Counted from the stretch's first letter, positions 7,524 to 20,095 are shown. The stretch is 64,000 nt of DNA from Pseudomonas entomophila (GCF_029478665.1 NZ_JARPQB010000003.1:1-64000), one strand, 5' to 3'. Notes: generated from the sequence alone by a model not told the origin. Translations and numbers: made by a program.

Positions 7524-9563
7524 ATGAGCGAACTGAACAGCACCTTTGCCCTGGACCAATTGACCGGAATTGCACGCACCACCGGCGAGCTGGAATTTGT
7601 ACTGATGTTCATGCCGATCTTCGGCTATGAAGTCCCTGCGGCACTCTTCACCAAGTTTCGCGATGCCCTGCTCTCGGGCGAGGTTGAAAACCCGGAGCAC
7701 CGCGTCGACGCCAACGCCGAGCGCATCGCCAGCTACGACAGCGACACCCGCACCATCAGTGTCGACATCAGCGCTATCGAGCAAGCCCTGGAAGACCAAA
7801 CCACCGCCCCCCATCTGCTGATCGCGATGCTAGGCGCGTTCGGCCGTCACCTGCATGCCTTGTTCGCCTCCGAGCTCGATGCCCAGGAGCCAATGCCAGA
7901 GTTGCTCGAAGCCGAAGAAGTCGGCCATAACTACGCTGCGATGCTGGCCCTGTTCGACAGTAACACTGAGACAGGGACAGTCTTCGGCTATTACACCAAC
8001 GCTGAAGAAACATCACCCCTGCTGCTGGATTTCAGCGCCGCACCGGACCTTGAGGACCTCCTGCCACAGGAGCCCGGCAGCCTGGTCATCCAACCTCGAT
8101 TCGGCGCTGGCACAGGTAACGGTTCGGAACACTCCTTCGCCCACGAGTCCATCGAGCATATTCTCAAGGATGCCGGTTTCAGCGAACGTGAATGCAAGGC
8201 GATCTACTTCGGTAATTGGCTACGGGACCACTCGCAGATCGTCGACCCCAAGATCGTACGTCCGGCGGGCGCAAGCCAAGACCAGCCCTGGCAGTTGCCC
8301 AGGGAAATCCTCGCGCAGATCATTGATATCTTTGCCCACGAAGAATTCATCAGCCTGCAAGAAACCGATGAAGATCGCGAAGCCTACCGTGTGACCAAGG
8401 AGATGCTGGGCGTATACCGACCATCCGAACATATCGATAACCCCACCAACCTCGACGAAGCCGCTGTGGACCCGCGAACAATCGACGAAGACTTCGAAGC
8501 GTTGGTAAGGCCCGGCGATCCAAAAACCCAGGTAAACCCGTATACCTCGAAAAAACACCACATCGATTACGCCGAAAGCTACATGCGCCATAAACTGTTC
8601 GAGGCGGCAACCCAAGGCAAGACCCCTGCTGGCATGCGTTGCTTCGGTGAGGCCCTGCATGTGCTGGAGGACTACTTTGCCCACTCCAACTTCGTTGAAC
8701 TCAGCCTGATCAAGCAAGGCCACGAGGTGTTGCCATGGACAACGCCGAATGACAAGTACCGTCATGGCTTGCCGGTTGTCACCGGACTTTTCAGCAGCCT
8801 GGATGTGATCGCCAGTGTCATCGAACCCCTTGGCAAGATACTGTTCTCCACGCAAGACCCGAAAGATAAACGGCAACCCGGTTACCGCGCGCGAACAGAC
8901 AAGGCGTTACTGCTGGTACTGTCCGAGTTGGAGGATCGGCGCTGGTACTATGCACTGAACACCCTGCTGGCGATCCGTGACGGTATACGTAGCAACCCAC
9001 TCGTCAGGTTCTGTTCGAGATTGCTATGGGCCATCGGCAAGCCAGACAGGCTGGTCAGCCAGATAATGAATGCCTACTTGCAGAAAGCACTGGTGCTCAT
9101 TGGTGAACTGGTACATGACCACCAGACGGCACTCGGCGACCCCAACACCGAGCCCGGCGTCGATCCTACCCACACCCAGCTGGCCAAGGACCATGACGAT
9201 CATCCCTTCCATGCGCTGGCGGCACGGCTTGCCCAGAGGGCGGTTTATGAGGTCGGGCTGAAGATGCGAGCGATCTGGGACAAGGATGAAACGGAGTCCA
9301 TCGATTGGATCGAGCTGCAGGAGCTTGCTTCCAGTTTCCTCCTCCATCCCAATGACAGCGAATGGCAGGACGATATCGTTGCCGCCTGGAGCGCCACCAA
9401 TGCTCAGGCTATCGAAGACGGTAAATCGGCCAGCTACTTCGAAAGGCACCGAAAGCAAGAGATGGAGCAGTCCAGTCAGAAGGTCAAAGCGCTGAGCGAA
9501 AATCCGAACTTCCAGCTGATCAAGCTCAATGAGAGCTTCCGCAATACGTTCCCTCTGTTCTGA
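7524..9563 (+). CDS. HET-C-like protein with putative zinc-phospholipase motif
   Basis: A 679-residue protein with no evident signal peptide or membrane span. It carries the hallmark IYFGNWLRDHSQ (G230-Q238) of the fungal heterokaryon-incompatibility protein HET-C family, and ALHVLEDYFAHSNFVEL, where H379, D383 and H387 form HxxxDxxxH, a zinc-ligand pattern reminiscent of zinc-dependent phospholipase C. More His/Asp candidates lie in HESIEH and KKHHIDYAESYMRH (H345, H346). The ATG at 7524 has TGAGGA 8 bases upstream; an in-frame GTG at 7491 lacks such a site. GC content looks clearly lower than in the neighbours. As I recall P. aeruginosa, nagE is followed by the NIF3-like gene and purL, so this gene looks inserted. 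Biochemical function is inferred only. Confidence 0.75.
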   Translation: MSELNSTFALDQLTGIARTTGELEFVLMFMPIFGYEVPAALFTKFRDALLSGEVENPEHRVDANAERIASYDSDTRTISVDISAIEQALEDQTTAPHLLIAMLGAFGRHLHALFASELDAQEPMPELLEAEEVGHNYAAMLALFDSNTETGTVFGYYTNAEETSPLLLDFSAAPDLEDLLPQEPGSLVIQPRFGAGTGNGSEHSFAHESIEHILKDAGFSERECKAIYFGNWLRDHSQIVDPKIVRPAGASQDQPWQLPREILAQIIDIFAHEEFISLQETDEDREAYRVTKEMLGVYRPSEHIDNPTNLDEAAVDPRTIDEDFEALVRPGDPKTQVNPYTSKKHHIDYAESYMRHKLFEAATQGKTPAGMRCFGEALHVLEDYFAHSNFVELSLIKQGHEVLPWTTPNDKYRHGLPVVTGLFSSLDVIASVIEPLGKILFSTQDPKDKRQPGYRARTDKALLLVLSELEDRRWYYALNTLLAIRDGIRSNPLVRFCSRLLWAIGKPDRLVSQIMNAYLQKALVLIGELVHDHQTALGDPNTEPGVDPTHTQLAKDHDDHPFHALAARLAQRAVYEVGLKMRAIWDKDETESIDWIELQELASSFLLHPNDSEWQDDIVAAWSATNAQAIEDGKSASYFERHRKQEMEQSSQKVKALSENPNFQLIKLNESFRNTFPLF

Positions 9564-9622
9564 CAGTACTGTTGCCTGAACAATAAAAACCGTCAGTTAA
9601 GCCAATTGGGGTCGCTCCGCGA

Positions 9623-9709
9623 CCCTTCGCGGGTAAACCCGCTCCTACAGGATCGCGCAAACGCTGAATCGAGCGCTGTACTTGTAGGAGCGGGTTTACC
9701 CGCGAAGGG
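9623..9709. repeat. REP inverted repeat pair
   Basis: The 27-bp arm 9623-9649 is the exact reverse complement of 9683-9709 (core GCGGGTTTACCCGC plus TGTAGGAG). This is the classic P. putida REP sequence in a convergent pair, lying between the HET-C-like gene and the NIF3-like gene, which end tail to tail. It may act as a bidirectional terminator or mRNA stabiliser. Confidence 0.9.
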
Positions 9710-9804
9710 CTGCAAAGCAGCCCCAATAAGTGCGATGAAGCGCTAACTGCCAGGCATTAGGCTAATAATGCCCACTTTCTTCGTGCAACTGACCCACCGA
9801 ATCT

Positions 9805-10116
9805 TCAAATGCCCAACAACTGCCAGACCTCGTAGGCCGGTGTTTCATAGGGATGGCTGTGCTTGAGCGCGGCAATGACCTGAGCGATCAGCTCATCGGC
9901 CACCACCAGCTCCACCTTCCACTCCTCGACCACCTCGACCTGGCCGGCCTGCCCGAGGTACGGCTGGCTGCCGTGCAACGGGCGGAACTGGCCCTGGCCA
10001 AGGGTCTGCCAGGCGCAGTGGTCGTAGTCGCCGATGCGTCCGCCGCCGGCGGCGAACACAGCGGCCTTGACCACTTCGACATGGCTGTCGGGGACGAAGA
10101 AGGCGAGCTTGTACAC
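9805..10116 (-). CDS. NIF3/YqfO C-terminal-like (PII-like fold) small protein
   Basis: A 103-residue protein resembling the inserted PII-like domain of NIF3/YqfO proteins, seen here as a stand-alone chain (MYKLAFFVPDSHVEVVKAAVF at the start; HSHPYETPAYEVWQL at the end). It starts at a GTG, 3 bp after the purL stop, with AAGGGGT directly in front, so it is probably cotranscribed with purL. The stand-alone form is common in Pseudomonas. The family is thought to bind metals or small ligands, and no defined cellular role can be read from the sequence. Confidence 0.82.
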   Translation of the reverse strand: MYKLAFFVPDSHVEVVKAAVFAAGGGRIGDYDHCAWQTLGQGQFRPLHGSQPYLGQAGQVEVVEEWKVELVVADELIAQVIAALKHSHPYETPAYEVWQLLGI

Positions 10117-10119
10117 CCC

Positions 10120-13100
10120 TTAGTTCACCCACACCCGCGCATTGCGGAACATGCGCATCAGGGCCGCGTCTTCCTGCCACTCGTCCGGGCGCCAGGAGTT
10201 CTGCACCGCGCGGAACATGCGCTCAGGGTGCGGCATCATGATGGTCACGCGGCCGTCGCGGCTGGTCAGGCCGGTGATGCCACGCGGCGAGCCGTTGGGG
10301 TTGGCTGGGTACTGTTCGGTGACCTTGCCGTGGTTGTCGACGTAGCGCAGGGCCACGCAACCGGACAGGTCGGCTTGCAGCAACGCTTCCTCGCTGGCGA
10401 ACTCGGCATGGCCTTCGCCGTGGGCGATGGCGATCGGCATGCGCGAACCGGCCATGCCCTGCAGGAAGATCGAGTTGGACTTCTGTACCTCGACCATGGC
10501 CACGCGCGCCTCGAACTGCTCCGAGCGGTTGCGCACGAAGTGCGGCCAGTACTCGGTGCCCGGGATCAGCTCATGCAGGTTGGACATCATCTGGCAACCG
10601 TTGCACACGCCCAGGGCGAAGCTGTCGGTTCGCTCGAAGAAGGCCTGGAAGGTGTCGCGGGCACGGGCGTTGAACAGCGCCGACTTGGCCCAGCCTTCGC
10701 CGGCACCCAGCACGTCGCCGTAGGAGAAGCCGCCGCAGGCCACCAGGCCCTTGAACGCTTCGAAGTCGACACGGCCAGACAGGATATCGCTCATGTGCAC
10801 ATCGACCGCAGCAAAGCCTGCGCGGTCGAAGGCGGCAGCCATCTCGACCTGGCCGTTGACACCCTGCTCGCGCAGGATCGCCACTTGCGGGCGCACACCC
10901 TTCTTGATGTACGGCGCGGCAACGTCTTCGTTGACGTCGTAGCCGAGCTTGACCGACAGGCCTGGGTTGTCTTCTTCCAACAGCGCGTCGAATTCCTGGT
11001 CGGCGCAGTCGGCGTTGTCGCGCAGGCGCTGGACCTGGTAGCTGGTCTCGGCCCACTGGCGCTGCAGCAGGCGACGGTCGCCCTTGAACAGTTCTTCGCC
11101 TTCGAACTTGACCAGCACTTCACCGTTGTTGATCGGCTGGCCGATCACCGCGACGCAATCCTCGCCCAAGCCCGCGGCGCTGAACTGCGCCAGTACGTCT
11201 GGAGTGGCGTCCTGACGCACCTGGATCACCGCACCCAGCTCTTCGTTGAAGAGGATGGCAGCAATCTTTTCGCGCTTGCTGGTCAGGGTGTTCAGTTCCA
11301 GCTCCAGGCCGCAGTGGCCGGCAAAGGCCATTTCCAGCACGGTGGTCATCAGGCCGCCGTCGGAACGGTCGTGGTAGGCCAGCAGGTGGCCGTCGGCGTT
11401 CAGGCCCTGGATCACGGCGAAGAACGCCTTGAGGTCTTCGGCGTCGTCGACGTCCGGCGCCTGGGCCGCCAGCTTGCCGTGGGTCTGGGCGAGGATCGAG
11501 GCGCCCATACGGTTCTGGCCACGGCCCAGGTCGATCAGGATCAGGTCGGTTTCGCCTTTGTCCATGCGCAGCTGCGGGGTCAGGGTCTTGCGAATGTCGG
11601 TGACCGGGGCGAAGCCGGTGATGATCAGCGACATCGGCGAGGTGACGCTCTTCTCGACGCCCGCTTCACTCCACTTGGTTTTCATCGACATCGAGTCTTT
11701 ACCGACCGGGATGGTGATGCCCAGCTCAGGGCACAGTTCCATGCCGACGGCCTTGACGGTGTCGTACAGGCGGGCGTCTTCACCCGGGTGACCGGCGGCG
11801 GACATCCAGTTGGCCGACAGCTTGATATCGGACAACTTGTCGATGCGCGAGGCGGCCAGGTTGGTCAGGGTTTCGCCGATCGCCATGCGCCCGGAGGCCG
11901 GCGCGTCGAGCAGGGCCAGCGGCGTGCGCTCGCCCATGGCCATGGCTTCACCGGTGTAGACGTCGAAGCTGGTGGCGGTGACGGCGCAGTCGGCCACCGG
12001 TACCTGCCACGGGCCGACCATCTGGTCGCGGGCCACGAGGCCGGTGATGGTGCGGTCGCCGATGGTGATCAGGAAACTCTTGCTGGCCACGGCCGGGTGA
12101 CGCAGGACGCGCTCGACCGAGTCCTTGAGTTCCAGGGTGCTTGGGTCGAATTCATCGCCCAGTTCCGCTTCGCGGGTGACCGAACGGTGCATGCGCGGCG
12201 GCTTGCCCAGCAGCACGTCCAGTGGCATGTCCACCGGGGTGTTGTCGAAGTGGCTGTCGGTGACAGTCAGGTGCTTCTCTTCGGTGGCCTCGCCCACGAC
12301 CGCGAACGGGCAGCGCTCGCGCTCGCAGATGGCCTGGAAGCGCTCGAAGTCTTCAGCGCTGACTGCGAGCACGTAGCGCTCCTGCGATTCGTTGCTCCAG
12401 ATTTCGTGCGGGGCCATGCCCGGCTCGTCGTTGGGCACGTTGCGCAGTTCGAAGCGACCGCCACGGCCACCGTCGTTGACCAGCTCGGGGAAGGCGTTGG
12501 AGATACCACCGGCGCCGACGTCGTGGATGAAGGCGATCGGGTTCTTGTCGCCCAACTGCCAGCAGCGGTCGATGACCTCCTGGCAGCGGCGTTCCATTTC
12601 CGGGTTCTCGCGCTGTACCGAAGCGAAGTCCAGGTCGGCGGAGCTGGCGCCCGTGGCGACCGACGAGGCGGCGCCGCCACCCAGGCCGATCAGCATGGCC
12701 GGGCCGCCGAGCACGATCAGCTTCGCGCCGACGGTGATCTCGCCCTTCTGGACATGGTCTTCACGGATGTTGCCCATGCCACCGGCGAGCATGATCGGCT
12801 TGTGATAACCGCGAACTTCTTCACCGTGCGGGGTGTTGATGCCCTGCTCGAAGGTGCGGAAGTAGCCGGTCAGGGCCGGGCGGCCAAATTCGTTGTTGAA
12901 CGCGGCGCCGCCCAGTGGGCCTTCGATCATGATGTCGAGGGCGTCGACGATGCGCTCGGGCTTGCCGTACGGCTTCTCCCAAGGCTGCTCGAAGCCGGGG
13001 ATGCGCAGGTTCGAGACGGTGAAGCCGGTCAGGCCGGCCTTGGGCTTGGCGCCACGACCGGTGGCGCCTTCGTCGCGAATTTCGCCGCCGGAGCCGGTGG

Positions 13101-14019
13101 AGGCGCCGGAGAACGGGGCGATGGCGGTCGGGTGGTTGTGCGTCTCGACCTTCATCAGGATATGCACCGGCTCCTGCACCGCGCCGTACTGGCGGGTCTC
13201 AGGGTTCGGGAAGAAGCGCCCGGCAACGCTACCGACGATGACCGAGGCGTTGTCCTTGTACGCGGACAGCACGCCTTCGCTGTGCATCTGGTAGGTGTTC
13301 TTGATCATGCCGAACAGGCTCTTTTCCTGCGCCTGGCCGTCGATATCCCAGCTGGCGTTGAAGATCTTGTGGCGGCAGTGCTCGGAGTTGGCCTGGGCGA
13401 ACATCATCAGTTCGATGTCGTTCGGGTTGCGCTTGAGGCCCTGGAAAGCGTTGACCAGATAGTCGATCTCGTCTTCGGCCAGGGCCAGGCCCAGGTCGAT
13501 GTTGGCTTGCGCCAGGGCCGCGCGGCCACCGCCCAGGATGTCCACCGAGGTCATCGGTTTTGGCTGGGCGTGGCTGAACAGGTCGGCGGCGTCTTCCAGC
13601 TTGCCCAGCACGCGCTGGGTCATGCGGTCGTACAGCTCGGCGGCGATGACGTGAGCGTCGGTTTCACTGAGGCTGCCGGCGACGTAGTAGGCGATGCCGC
13701 GCTCCAGGCGCTGGATCGACTGCAGGCCGCAGTTGTGGGCGATGTCACTGGCCTTGCTCGCCCAGGGCGAGATGGTGCCCAGGCGCGGCACCACCAGGAA
13801 CAGGCGGCCGGTCGGCTCCTGCACCGGCACGCTCGGCCCGTACTTGAGCAGACGGCCCAGCACCTGCTGCTGGTCGGCGGTCAGCTCGCCGTCAACGTCG
13901 GCGAAGTGGGCGAATTCGGCATACAAACCAGTAACAGCGGGGACTTTCTGGCTCAGTTGCTCGAGTAATTTACCGTGGCGAAAGGCAGAAAGGGCAGGAG
14001 CGCCGCGCAGGATCAACAT
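10120..14019 (-). CDS. purL: Phosphoribosylformylglycinamidine synthase
   Basis: A 1299-residue single-chain enzyme of purine biosynthesis that converts FGAR, glutamine and ATP to FGAM in the cytoplasm. Order visible: an N-terminal PurS-like region, the AIRS-type ATP-binding halves ([54 protein letters not shown]), then a class I glutaminase domain near residue 1040 to the end with [18 protein letters not shown] and the nucleophile in [13 protein letters not shown]. The length is that of the large proteobacterial PurL rather than the split PurSQL system. The start ATG lies at 14017-14019. It leads the NIF3-like gene. Confidence 0.97.
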   Translation of the reverse strand: MLILRGAPALSAFRHGKLLEQLSQKVPAVTGLYAEFAHFADVDGELTADQQQVLGRLLKYGPSVPVQEPTGRLFLVVPRLGTISPWASKASDIAHNCGLQSIQRLERGIAYYVAGSLSETDAHVIAAELYDRMTQRVLGKLEDAADLFSHAQPKPMTSVDILGGGRAALAQANIDLGLALAEDEIDYLVNAFQGLKRNPNDIELMMFAQANSEHCRHKIFNASWDIDGQAQEKSLFGMIKNTYQMHSEGVLSAYKDNASVIVGSVAGRFFPNPETRQYGAVQEPVHILMKVETHNHPTAIAPFSGASTGSGGEIRDEGATGRGAKPKAGLTGFTVSNLRIPGFEQPWEKPYGKPERIVDALDIMIEGPLGGAAFNNEFGRPALTGYFRTFEQGINTPHGEEVRGYHKPIMLAGGMGNIREDHVQKGEITVGAKLIVLGGPAMLIGLGGGAASSVATGASSADLDFASVQRENPEMERRCQEVIDRCWQLGDKNPIAFIHDVGAGGISNAFPELVNDGGRGGRFELRNVPNDEPGMAPHEIWSNESQERYVLAVSAEDFERFQAICERERCPFAVVGEATEEKHLTVTDSHFDNTPVDMPLDVLLGKPPRMHRSVTREAELGDEFDPSTLELKDSVERVLRHPAVASKSFLITIGDRTITGLVARDQMVGPWQVPVADCAVTATSFDVYTGEAMAMGERTPLALLDAPASGRMAIGETLTNLAASRIDKLSDIKLSANWMSAAGHPGEDARLYDTVKAVGMELCPELGITIPVGKDSMSMKTKWSEAGVEKSVTSPMSLIITGFAPVTDIRKTLTPQLRMDKGETDLILIDLGRGQNRMGASILAQTHGKLAAQAPDVDDAEDLKAFFAVIQGLNADGHLLAYHDRSDGGLMTTVLEMAFAGHCGLELELNTLTSKREKIAAILFNEELGAVIQVRQDATPDVLAQFSAAGLGEDCVAVIGQPINNGEVLVKFEGEELFKGDRRLLQRQWAETSYQVQRLRDNADCADQEFDALLEEDNPGLSVKLGYDVNEDVAAPYIKKGVRPQVAILREQGVNGQVEMAAAFDRAGFAAVDVHMSDILSGRVDFEAFKGLVACGGFSYGDVLGAGEGWAKSALFNARARDTFQAFFERTDSFALGVCNGCQMMSNLHELIPGTEYWPHFVRNRSEQFEARVAMVEVQKSNSIFLQGMAGSRMPIAIAHGEGHAEFASEEALLQADLSGCVALRYVDNHGKVTEQYPANPNGSPRGITGLTSRDGRVTIMMPHPERMFRAVQNSWRPDEWQEDAALMRMFRNARVWVN

Positions 14020-14100
14020 CGTCGGGACAGCCTCAGAAAGGGGTGTGCTTAGAGGCCGTGCATTCTAGCCTAATTCTCAGGCTTTCGGCACCCGCTCTAG

Positions 14101-15744
<1,644 letters not shown>

Positions 15745-15758
15745 CTGCGTCGATGCCT

Positions 15759-15832
15759 TGTAGGAGCGGCTTCAGCCGCGATCATCCGTAAGACACCGCG
15801 TTGCCTGCATCGCGGCTGAAGCCGCTCCTACA
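15759..15832. repeat. REP inverted repeat pair
   Basis: The 24-bp arm 15759-15782 (TGTAGGAGCGGCTTCAGCCG then CGAT) is the exact reverse complement of 15809-15832. It lies between the convergent mltF and tadA stops. Confidence 0.9.
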
Positions 15833-15838
15833 GAGGCG

Positions 15839-16321
15839 CTACCCCTTTGCCCGGCGTGCCTTGAAGAACTCGCTCAGGATTGCCCCGCACTCCTGCGCCA
15901 GCACCCCGCCCTCGAACATCACCCGATGGTTGAGAAACCCCTGGCTGAAGAACTGCCCCTGGCTCTGCACGATCCCCGCCTTGGGCTCCAGCGCCCCGTA
16001 CACCACCCGCGCCACCCGCGAATGGACGATCAGCCCCGCGCACATGCTGCACGGCTCCAGCGTCACATACAGGGTGCTGCCCGGCAGCCGGTAGTTGCTG
16101 GCGGACTTGGCCGCGGCGCGAATCGCCACCATTTCGGCGTGTGCGCTGGGGTCACTGTCGATGATCGGCCGGTTGAAACCCTGGCCGATCACCTGGCCAT
16201 GCTGCACCAGCACCGCCCCCACCGGCACCTCGCCCAGGGCCGCGCCTTGCGCCGCCAGTTCGAGGGCCAGGCCCATGAATTCCTGGTCGCGGCTGCGATC
16301 GATGATCTGCGGTCGCATCAC
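15839..16321 (-). CDS. tadA: tRNA-specific adenosine deaminase (wobble A34 to inosine)
   Basis: A 160-residue zinc deaminase that makes inosine-34 in tRNA-Arg(ACG). The catalytic HAEMVAIR (zinc His and proton-shuttling Glu) and the zinc motif EPCSMCAG are intact, and the length is normal for TadA. The start overlaps the stop of the upstream multicopper oxidase gene by 4 bp, so the two are probably cotranscribed although they have no obvious functional link. Confidence 0.93.
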   Translation of the reverse strand: MMRPQIIDRSRDQEFMGLALELAAQGAALGEVPVGAVLVQHGQVIGQGFNRPIIDSDPSAHAEMVAIRAAAKSASNYRLPGSTLYVTLEPCSMCAGLIVHSRVARVVYGALEPKAGIVQSQGQFFSQGFLNHRVMFEGGVLAQECGAILSEFFKARRAKG

Positions 16322-17700
16322 ACTACCGTGATCGCGGCCATCAGGCCGGTTTCCATGTGGTCGATGACATGGCAGTGGAACATCCAGGTGCCTGGGTTAT
16401 CCGCCACCAGCGCCACCTGGGCGCGCTCGTTCTTGCCCAGCAGGTAGGTGTCGGTGAACCAGGGCTCGACGATCTTGCGTCGATTCGAGGCGATCACCTT
16501 GAAACTCATGCCATGCAAGTGGATCGGGTGCTGGTACTGGGTCATGTTCTTCAGTTCGAAGATGTAGCTCTTGCCCTTCTGCAGCGTGGCGATCGGCCGG
16601 TCGGCACAGGTCTTGTCGGTGATGTCCCAGGCCTGACCGTTTATCTGCCACAGGCTCGGCGGCTTGCCATTCTCGGTATTGACCGAGACCTTGCCGACCC
16701 ATTCGAAGTTGAAGTTGAGCTTCTCGGCGTTCTCAAGGTCCGGCTCGGCCACCGGGTTGGCCGGCAAGGCCTCCGGCCAATCGCCCGGTGCCTCGCTGCT
16801 GGCCACCGAACGCAGGGTACCCAGGCGCACGAAACCATCGCGCAGGGAGATTTCTTCGCCCGCCTGAGGGATGCGGATGGCCAGGCAGATGCGCATGCCC
16901 GGGCCAAGCCAGTACTCGTCCTCCAACGGGCGCGGCGTGACCGGGTTGCCGTCGAGGGCGTAGATCATCGCCTCGCAGTTGCCCTTGAGGTTGAGCCGGT
17001 AGGTCCAGGTGTTGTCCAGGTTCAGCAGGCGCACCCGCACCACTTGCCCCGCCGGTAATTCGGTGACCGAGTCGGCCTGGCCGTTGATGGTGATCAGCCG
17101 CCCGGCCGTACCATTGCGCGCGGCCTCGCGAGGTACGCTGAAGGGCATCCAGGCGCCCTGCTCGTCCACATGCCAGTTCTTCAGGCTCAGGGTGCGTTCG
17201 TGCCTGAAGCCGGTCGGCTCGCGCTCCTCGACGATCAGCGGGCCGACCAGGCCGCGGCCCAGCTCCTCGGAGCTGCTGACGTGCGGGTGGTACCAATAGC
17301 TGCCGGCATCCGGCACCTTGAACTTGTAGTCGAAGTACTCGCCCGGCTTGACCGGCAACTGCGAGACGTACGGCACACCGTCCATTTCCAGTGGCAGGCG
17401 GATGCCATGCCAGTGGATGGTGGTTTCCACCGGCAGGTGGTTGATGAAGCGCACCCGCAGCCAGGTTCCCTGCCGCACACGCAACTCGGTACCCGGCGCC
17501 GACGGGCCGAAGGCCCAGGCCTCGGTCTTGAAGCCCGGCACCAGCTCGACATCCAGCGGCGCGGCGATCAGTTCGTAGTCGTGCCCGGCGTTGTCGTCCT
17601 CGACCTTGCCCAGCCAGTAGCGTGCCGCGCCTCCGGCGCCCAGGCCTACCACCACGAGGCCGGTCAGGCCCTTGAGCATTTGTCGACGGGAAAAGGACAT
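16318..17700 (-). CDS. cumA: Multicopper oxidase, CumA-like, Tat-exported
   Basis: A 460-residue three-cupredoxin-domain oxidase. The N-terminus has a twin-arginine signal (SRRQMLKGLTGLVVVGLGAG), so export of the folded enzyme is likely. All four copper-binding motifs are visible: HWHGIRLP, WYHPHVSS, HPIHLHGMSF and HCHVIDHMETGLM, the last containing the type-1 copper Cys. It resembles CumA of Pseudomonas, which was first linked to manganese oxidation, though the true substrate is unsettled. It precedes tadA with a 4-bp overlap. Confidence 0.88.
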   Translation of the reverse strand: MSFSRRQMLKGLTGLVVVGLGAGGAARYWLGKVEDDNAGHDYELIAAPLDVELVPGFKTEAWAFGPSAPGTELRVRQGTWLRVRFINHLPVETTIHWHGIRLPLEMDGVPYVSQLPVKPGEYFDYKFKVPDAGSYWYHPHVSSSEELGRGLVGPLIVEEREPTGFRHERTLSLKNWHVDEQGAWMPFSVPREAARNGTAGRLITINGQADSVTELPAGQVVRVRLLNLDNTWTYRLNLKGNCEAMIYALDGNPVTPRPLEDEYWLGPGMRICLAIRIPQAGEEISLRDGFVRLGTLRSVASSEAPGDWPEALPANPVAEPDLENAEKLNFNFEWVGKVSVNTENGKPPSLWQINGQAWDITDKTCADRPIATLQKGKSYIFELKNMTQYQHPIHLHGMSFKVIASNRRKIVEPWFTDTYLLGKNERAQVALVADNPGTWMFHCHVIDHMETGLMAAITVV

Positions 17701-17851
17701 CGGTGCGGGTACCTCGTTTCTGCGCGATCAGCCTGCCGGCAGGGCCGGCGATGAAGGGCGAATACGATACACCTGCATTTGCGAAATATTAAGTGAAGTC
17801 TTGTCGCAGGATTGTCATTGCCGGAGCCGTGTGGCGCTAAACCTGTAGGAG

Positions 17852-17883
17852 CCGGCTTTGCCGGCGAACACCGGCAAAGCCGG
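17852..17883. repeat. Single REP element
   Basis: CCGGCTTTGCCGG (17852-17864) pairs exactly with CCGGCAAAGCCGG (17871-17883), preceded by CTGTAGGAG. It lies in the 294-bp gap between the divergent multicopper oxidase and OsmC genes, in which I see no other clear feature. Confidence 0.7.
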
Positions 17884-17994
17884 TGCCCAAGAACGCGGTC
17901 TTGGCTTCAAGCGGTGTTGCAGTTCGCCCATGGAACAGGGAAAGTCCGAATGCGGGCAAGTTCGCGCCTTCCCAGACAATCGAGCGGGGGATAC

Positions 17995-18468
17995 ATGAAG
18001 GAACATCAGTACGCCGTCACCGTGAACTGGACCGGAAACACCGGCTCCGGCACTGCCAGCTACACCACCTACCAACGCGACTTCGATGTCCAGGCACCGG
18101 GCAAGCCGACACTTTCCGGCTCGGCCGACCCCGCGTTTCGGGGCGATCCTGCCCGCTGGAACCCCGAAGACATGCTGCTGGCCTCCCTGTCGGCCTGCCA
18201 CAAGCTCTGGTACCTGCACCTGTGCGCGGTGAACGGCGTGCAGGTCCTGGCGTACGTCGACCACCCCGAGGGGCGCATGGTCGAGGGAGATGCCGAGCAC
18301 AAGGGGCGCTTCACCGATGCCCTGCTGCGCCCGCAGGTCGTCGTGAGCTCGGATTCGGATACGCAACTGGCCCTGCGCCTGCATGACGATGCCCACCACG
18401 AATGCTTCATCGCCAACTCGGTGAACTTCCCGGTCCGCTGCGAGGCAGTGATCCAGCGCAAGGCCTGA
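17995..18468 (+). CDS. OsmC-family peroxiredoxin-like protein
   Basis: A 157-residue protein of the OsmC/Ohr fold. MLLASLSACHKLWYLHLCA holds the first reactive cysteine of the family on its long helix. The second expected cysteine lies in the C-terminal FPVRCEAVIQRKA. It probably reduces organic hydroperoxides or related oxidants in the cytoplasm, although many members have no tested substrate. The ATG at 17995, after CGAGCGGGGGATAC, gives the usual family length; the frame is open further upstream without support. Confidence 0.82.
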   Translation: MKEHQYAVTVNWTGNTGSGTASYTTYQRDFDVQAPGKPTLSGSADPAFRGDPARWNPEDMLLASLSACHKLWYLHLCAVNGVQVLAYVDHPEGRMVEGDAEHKGRFTDALLRPQVVVSSDSDTQLALRLHDDAHHECFIANSVNFPVRCEAVIQRKA

Positions 18469-18483
18469 GCCCTCCTGGATACG

Positions 18484-18509
18484 ACAAGGGCGCCTTGCGG
18501 CGCCCTTGT
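18484..18509. terminator. Bidirectional terminator hairpin between OsmC gene and guaA
   Basis: ACAAGGGCGCC (18484-18494) and GGCGCCCTTGT (18499-18509) form a perfect 11-bp stem with loop TTGC. It sits between the two convergent stop codons, 16 bp after one and 8 bp after the other. Confidence 0.7.
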
Positions 18510-18517
18510 GGCTCAAC

Positions 18518-20095
18518 TCATTCCCACTCGATAGTGGCTGGCGGCTTGCTCGACACGTCGTAAGTGACGCGGGAGATGCCGTCGATTTCGTTGATGATAC
18601 GACCGCTGACAGTCTCCAGCAGCTCGTACGGCAGGTGCGCCCAGCGCGCGGTCATGAAGTCCACGGTCTCGACGGCACGCAGGGCCACGACCCAGGCGTA
18701 GCGACGGCCGTCGCCGACGACGCCGACCGACTTGACCGGCTGGAACACCACGAATGCCTGGCTGGTCTTGTGGTACCAGTCGGCCTTGCGCAGCTCTTCG
18801 ATGAAGATGTGGTCGGCGCGACGCAGGATGTCGGCGTACTCTTTCTTCACTTCACCGAGGATGCGCACGCCCAGGCCCGGGCCCGGGAACGGGTGGCGGT
18901 AGACCATGTCGTACGGCAGGCCCAGCTCCAGGCCGATCTTGCGCACTTCGTCCTTGAACAGTTCACGCAGCGGCTCGACCAGCTTGAGGTTCATCTCCTC
19001 CGGCAGGCCACCGACGTTGTGGTGCGACTTGATCACGTGGGCCTTGCCGCTCTTGGCGCCGGCCGACTCGATCACGTCGGGGTAGATGGTGCCCTGGGCG
19101 AGGAACTGGATGTTGTCCAGTTTGCTGGCTTCGGCGTCGAACACGTCGATGAAGGTACGGCCGATGATCTTGCGCTTCTTCTCCGGGTCGGCTTCGCCTT
19201 CCAGGTTGTCGAGGAACTGCTTTTCAGCGTCGGCGCGGATCACCTTGACGCCCATGTTCTCCTTGAACATGGCCATCACCTGGTCGCCTTCGTGCAAGCG
19301 CAGCAGGCCGTTGTCGACAAACACGCAGGTCAGCTGGTCGCCGATGGCGCGGTGCAGCAGCGCGGCAACCACGGACGAGTCGACACCGCCGGACAGGCCC
19401 AGCAGAACGTTGGCCGAACCGACTTGCTCACGCACCTGGGCGATGGCGTCTTCGACGATGTTCGATGGTGTCCACAGGGCTTCACAGCCGCAGATGTCCT
19501 GGACGAAGCGCGACAGGATGCGACCACCTTGCTTGGTGTGGGTCACTTCCGGGTGGAACTGCACGCCGTAGTAGCCCAGGGCGTCGTCGTACATGCCGGC
19601 GATCGGGCAGCTCGGGGTGCTGGCCAGCACGCTGAAGTTGCCCGGCATCTGGGTGACCTTGTCGCCGTGGCTCATCCACACGTCCAGGCCCAGCACGCCG
19701 TCATCGTCGACGTGGTCTTCGATGCCGTCGAGCAGGCGGCTCTTGCCGACCACGTCGACGCGGGCATAACCGAACTCGCGCAGGTCGGAACCTTCGACCT
19801 TGCCGCCCATCTGCTCGGCCATGGTCTGCATGCCGTAGCAGATGCCCAGCACCGGGACCTTCAGGTCGAACACCGCTTGCGGGGCGCGTGGGCTGTTGGC
19901 TTCGTGGACCGACTCGGGGCCACCGGCCAGGATGATGCCGCGCGGGTTGAATTCGCGGATCGCTTCATCGTCCATGTCGAACGGGTGCAGCTCGCAGTAC
20001 ACACCGATTTCGCGCACGCGGCGGGCGATCAGCTGGGTGTACTGGGAACCGAAATCGAGGATCAGGATGCGGTGAGCGTGAATGTCGAGGGCCAT
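18518..20095 (-). CDS. guaA: GMP synthase (glutamine-hydrolysing)
   Basis: A 525-residue enzyme that aminates XMP to GMP. The N-terminal class I glutaminase has its nucleophile in [11 protein letters not shown]. The ATP-pyrophosphatase P-loop is [18 protein letters not shown], and the C-terminal dimerisation domain ends in [10 protein letters not shown], the canonical GuaA end. It follows guaB by 75 bp on the same strand, the usual gua operon order, and a perfect 20-bp palindrome lies between them. Confidence 0.97.
   Translation of the reverse strand: MALDIHAHRILILDFGSQYTQLIARRVREIGVYCELHPFDMDDEAIREFNPRGIILAGGPESVHEANSPRAPQAVFDLKVPVLGICYGMQTMAEQMGGKVEGSDLREFGYARVDVVGKSRLLDGIEDHVDDDGVLGLDVWMSHGDKVTQMPGNFSVLASTPSCPIAGMYDDALGYYGVQFHPEVTHTKQGGRILSRFVQDICGCEALWTPSNIVEDAIAQVREQVGSANVLLGLSGGVDSSVVAALLHRAIGDQLTCVFVDNGLLRLHEGDQVMAMFKENMGVKVIRADAEKQFLDNLEGEADPEKKRKIIGRTFIDVFDAEASKLDNIQFLAQGTIYPDVIESAGAKSGKAHVIKSHHNVGGLPEEMNLKLVEPLRELFKDEVRKIGLELGLPYDMVYRHPFPGPGLGVRILGEVKKEYADILRRADHIFIEELRKADWYHKTSQAFVVFQPVKSVGVVGDGRRYAWVVALRAVETVDFMTARWAHLPYELLETVSGRIINEIDGISRVTYDVSSKPPATIEWE

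Noticed and set aside
9853..13968. A 1371-codon open frame on the plus strand opposite purL
   Set aside because: It is the complement of a clear purL gene; the translation is low-complexity (runs of V, A, G, H, Q) typical of antisense frames in high-GC coding DNA.
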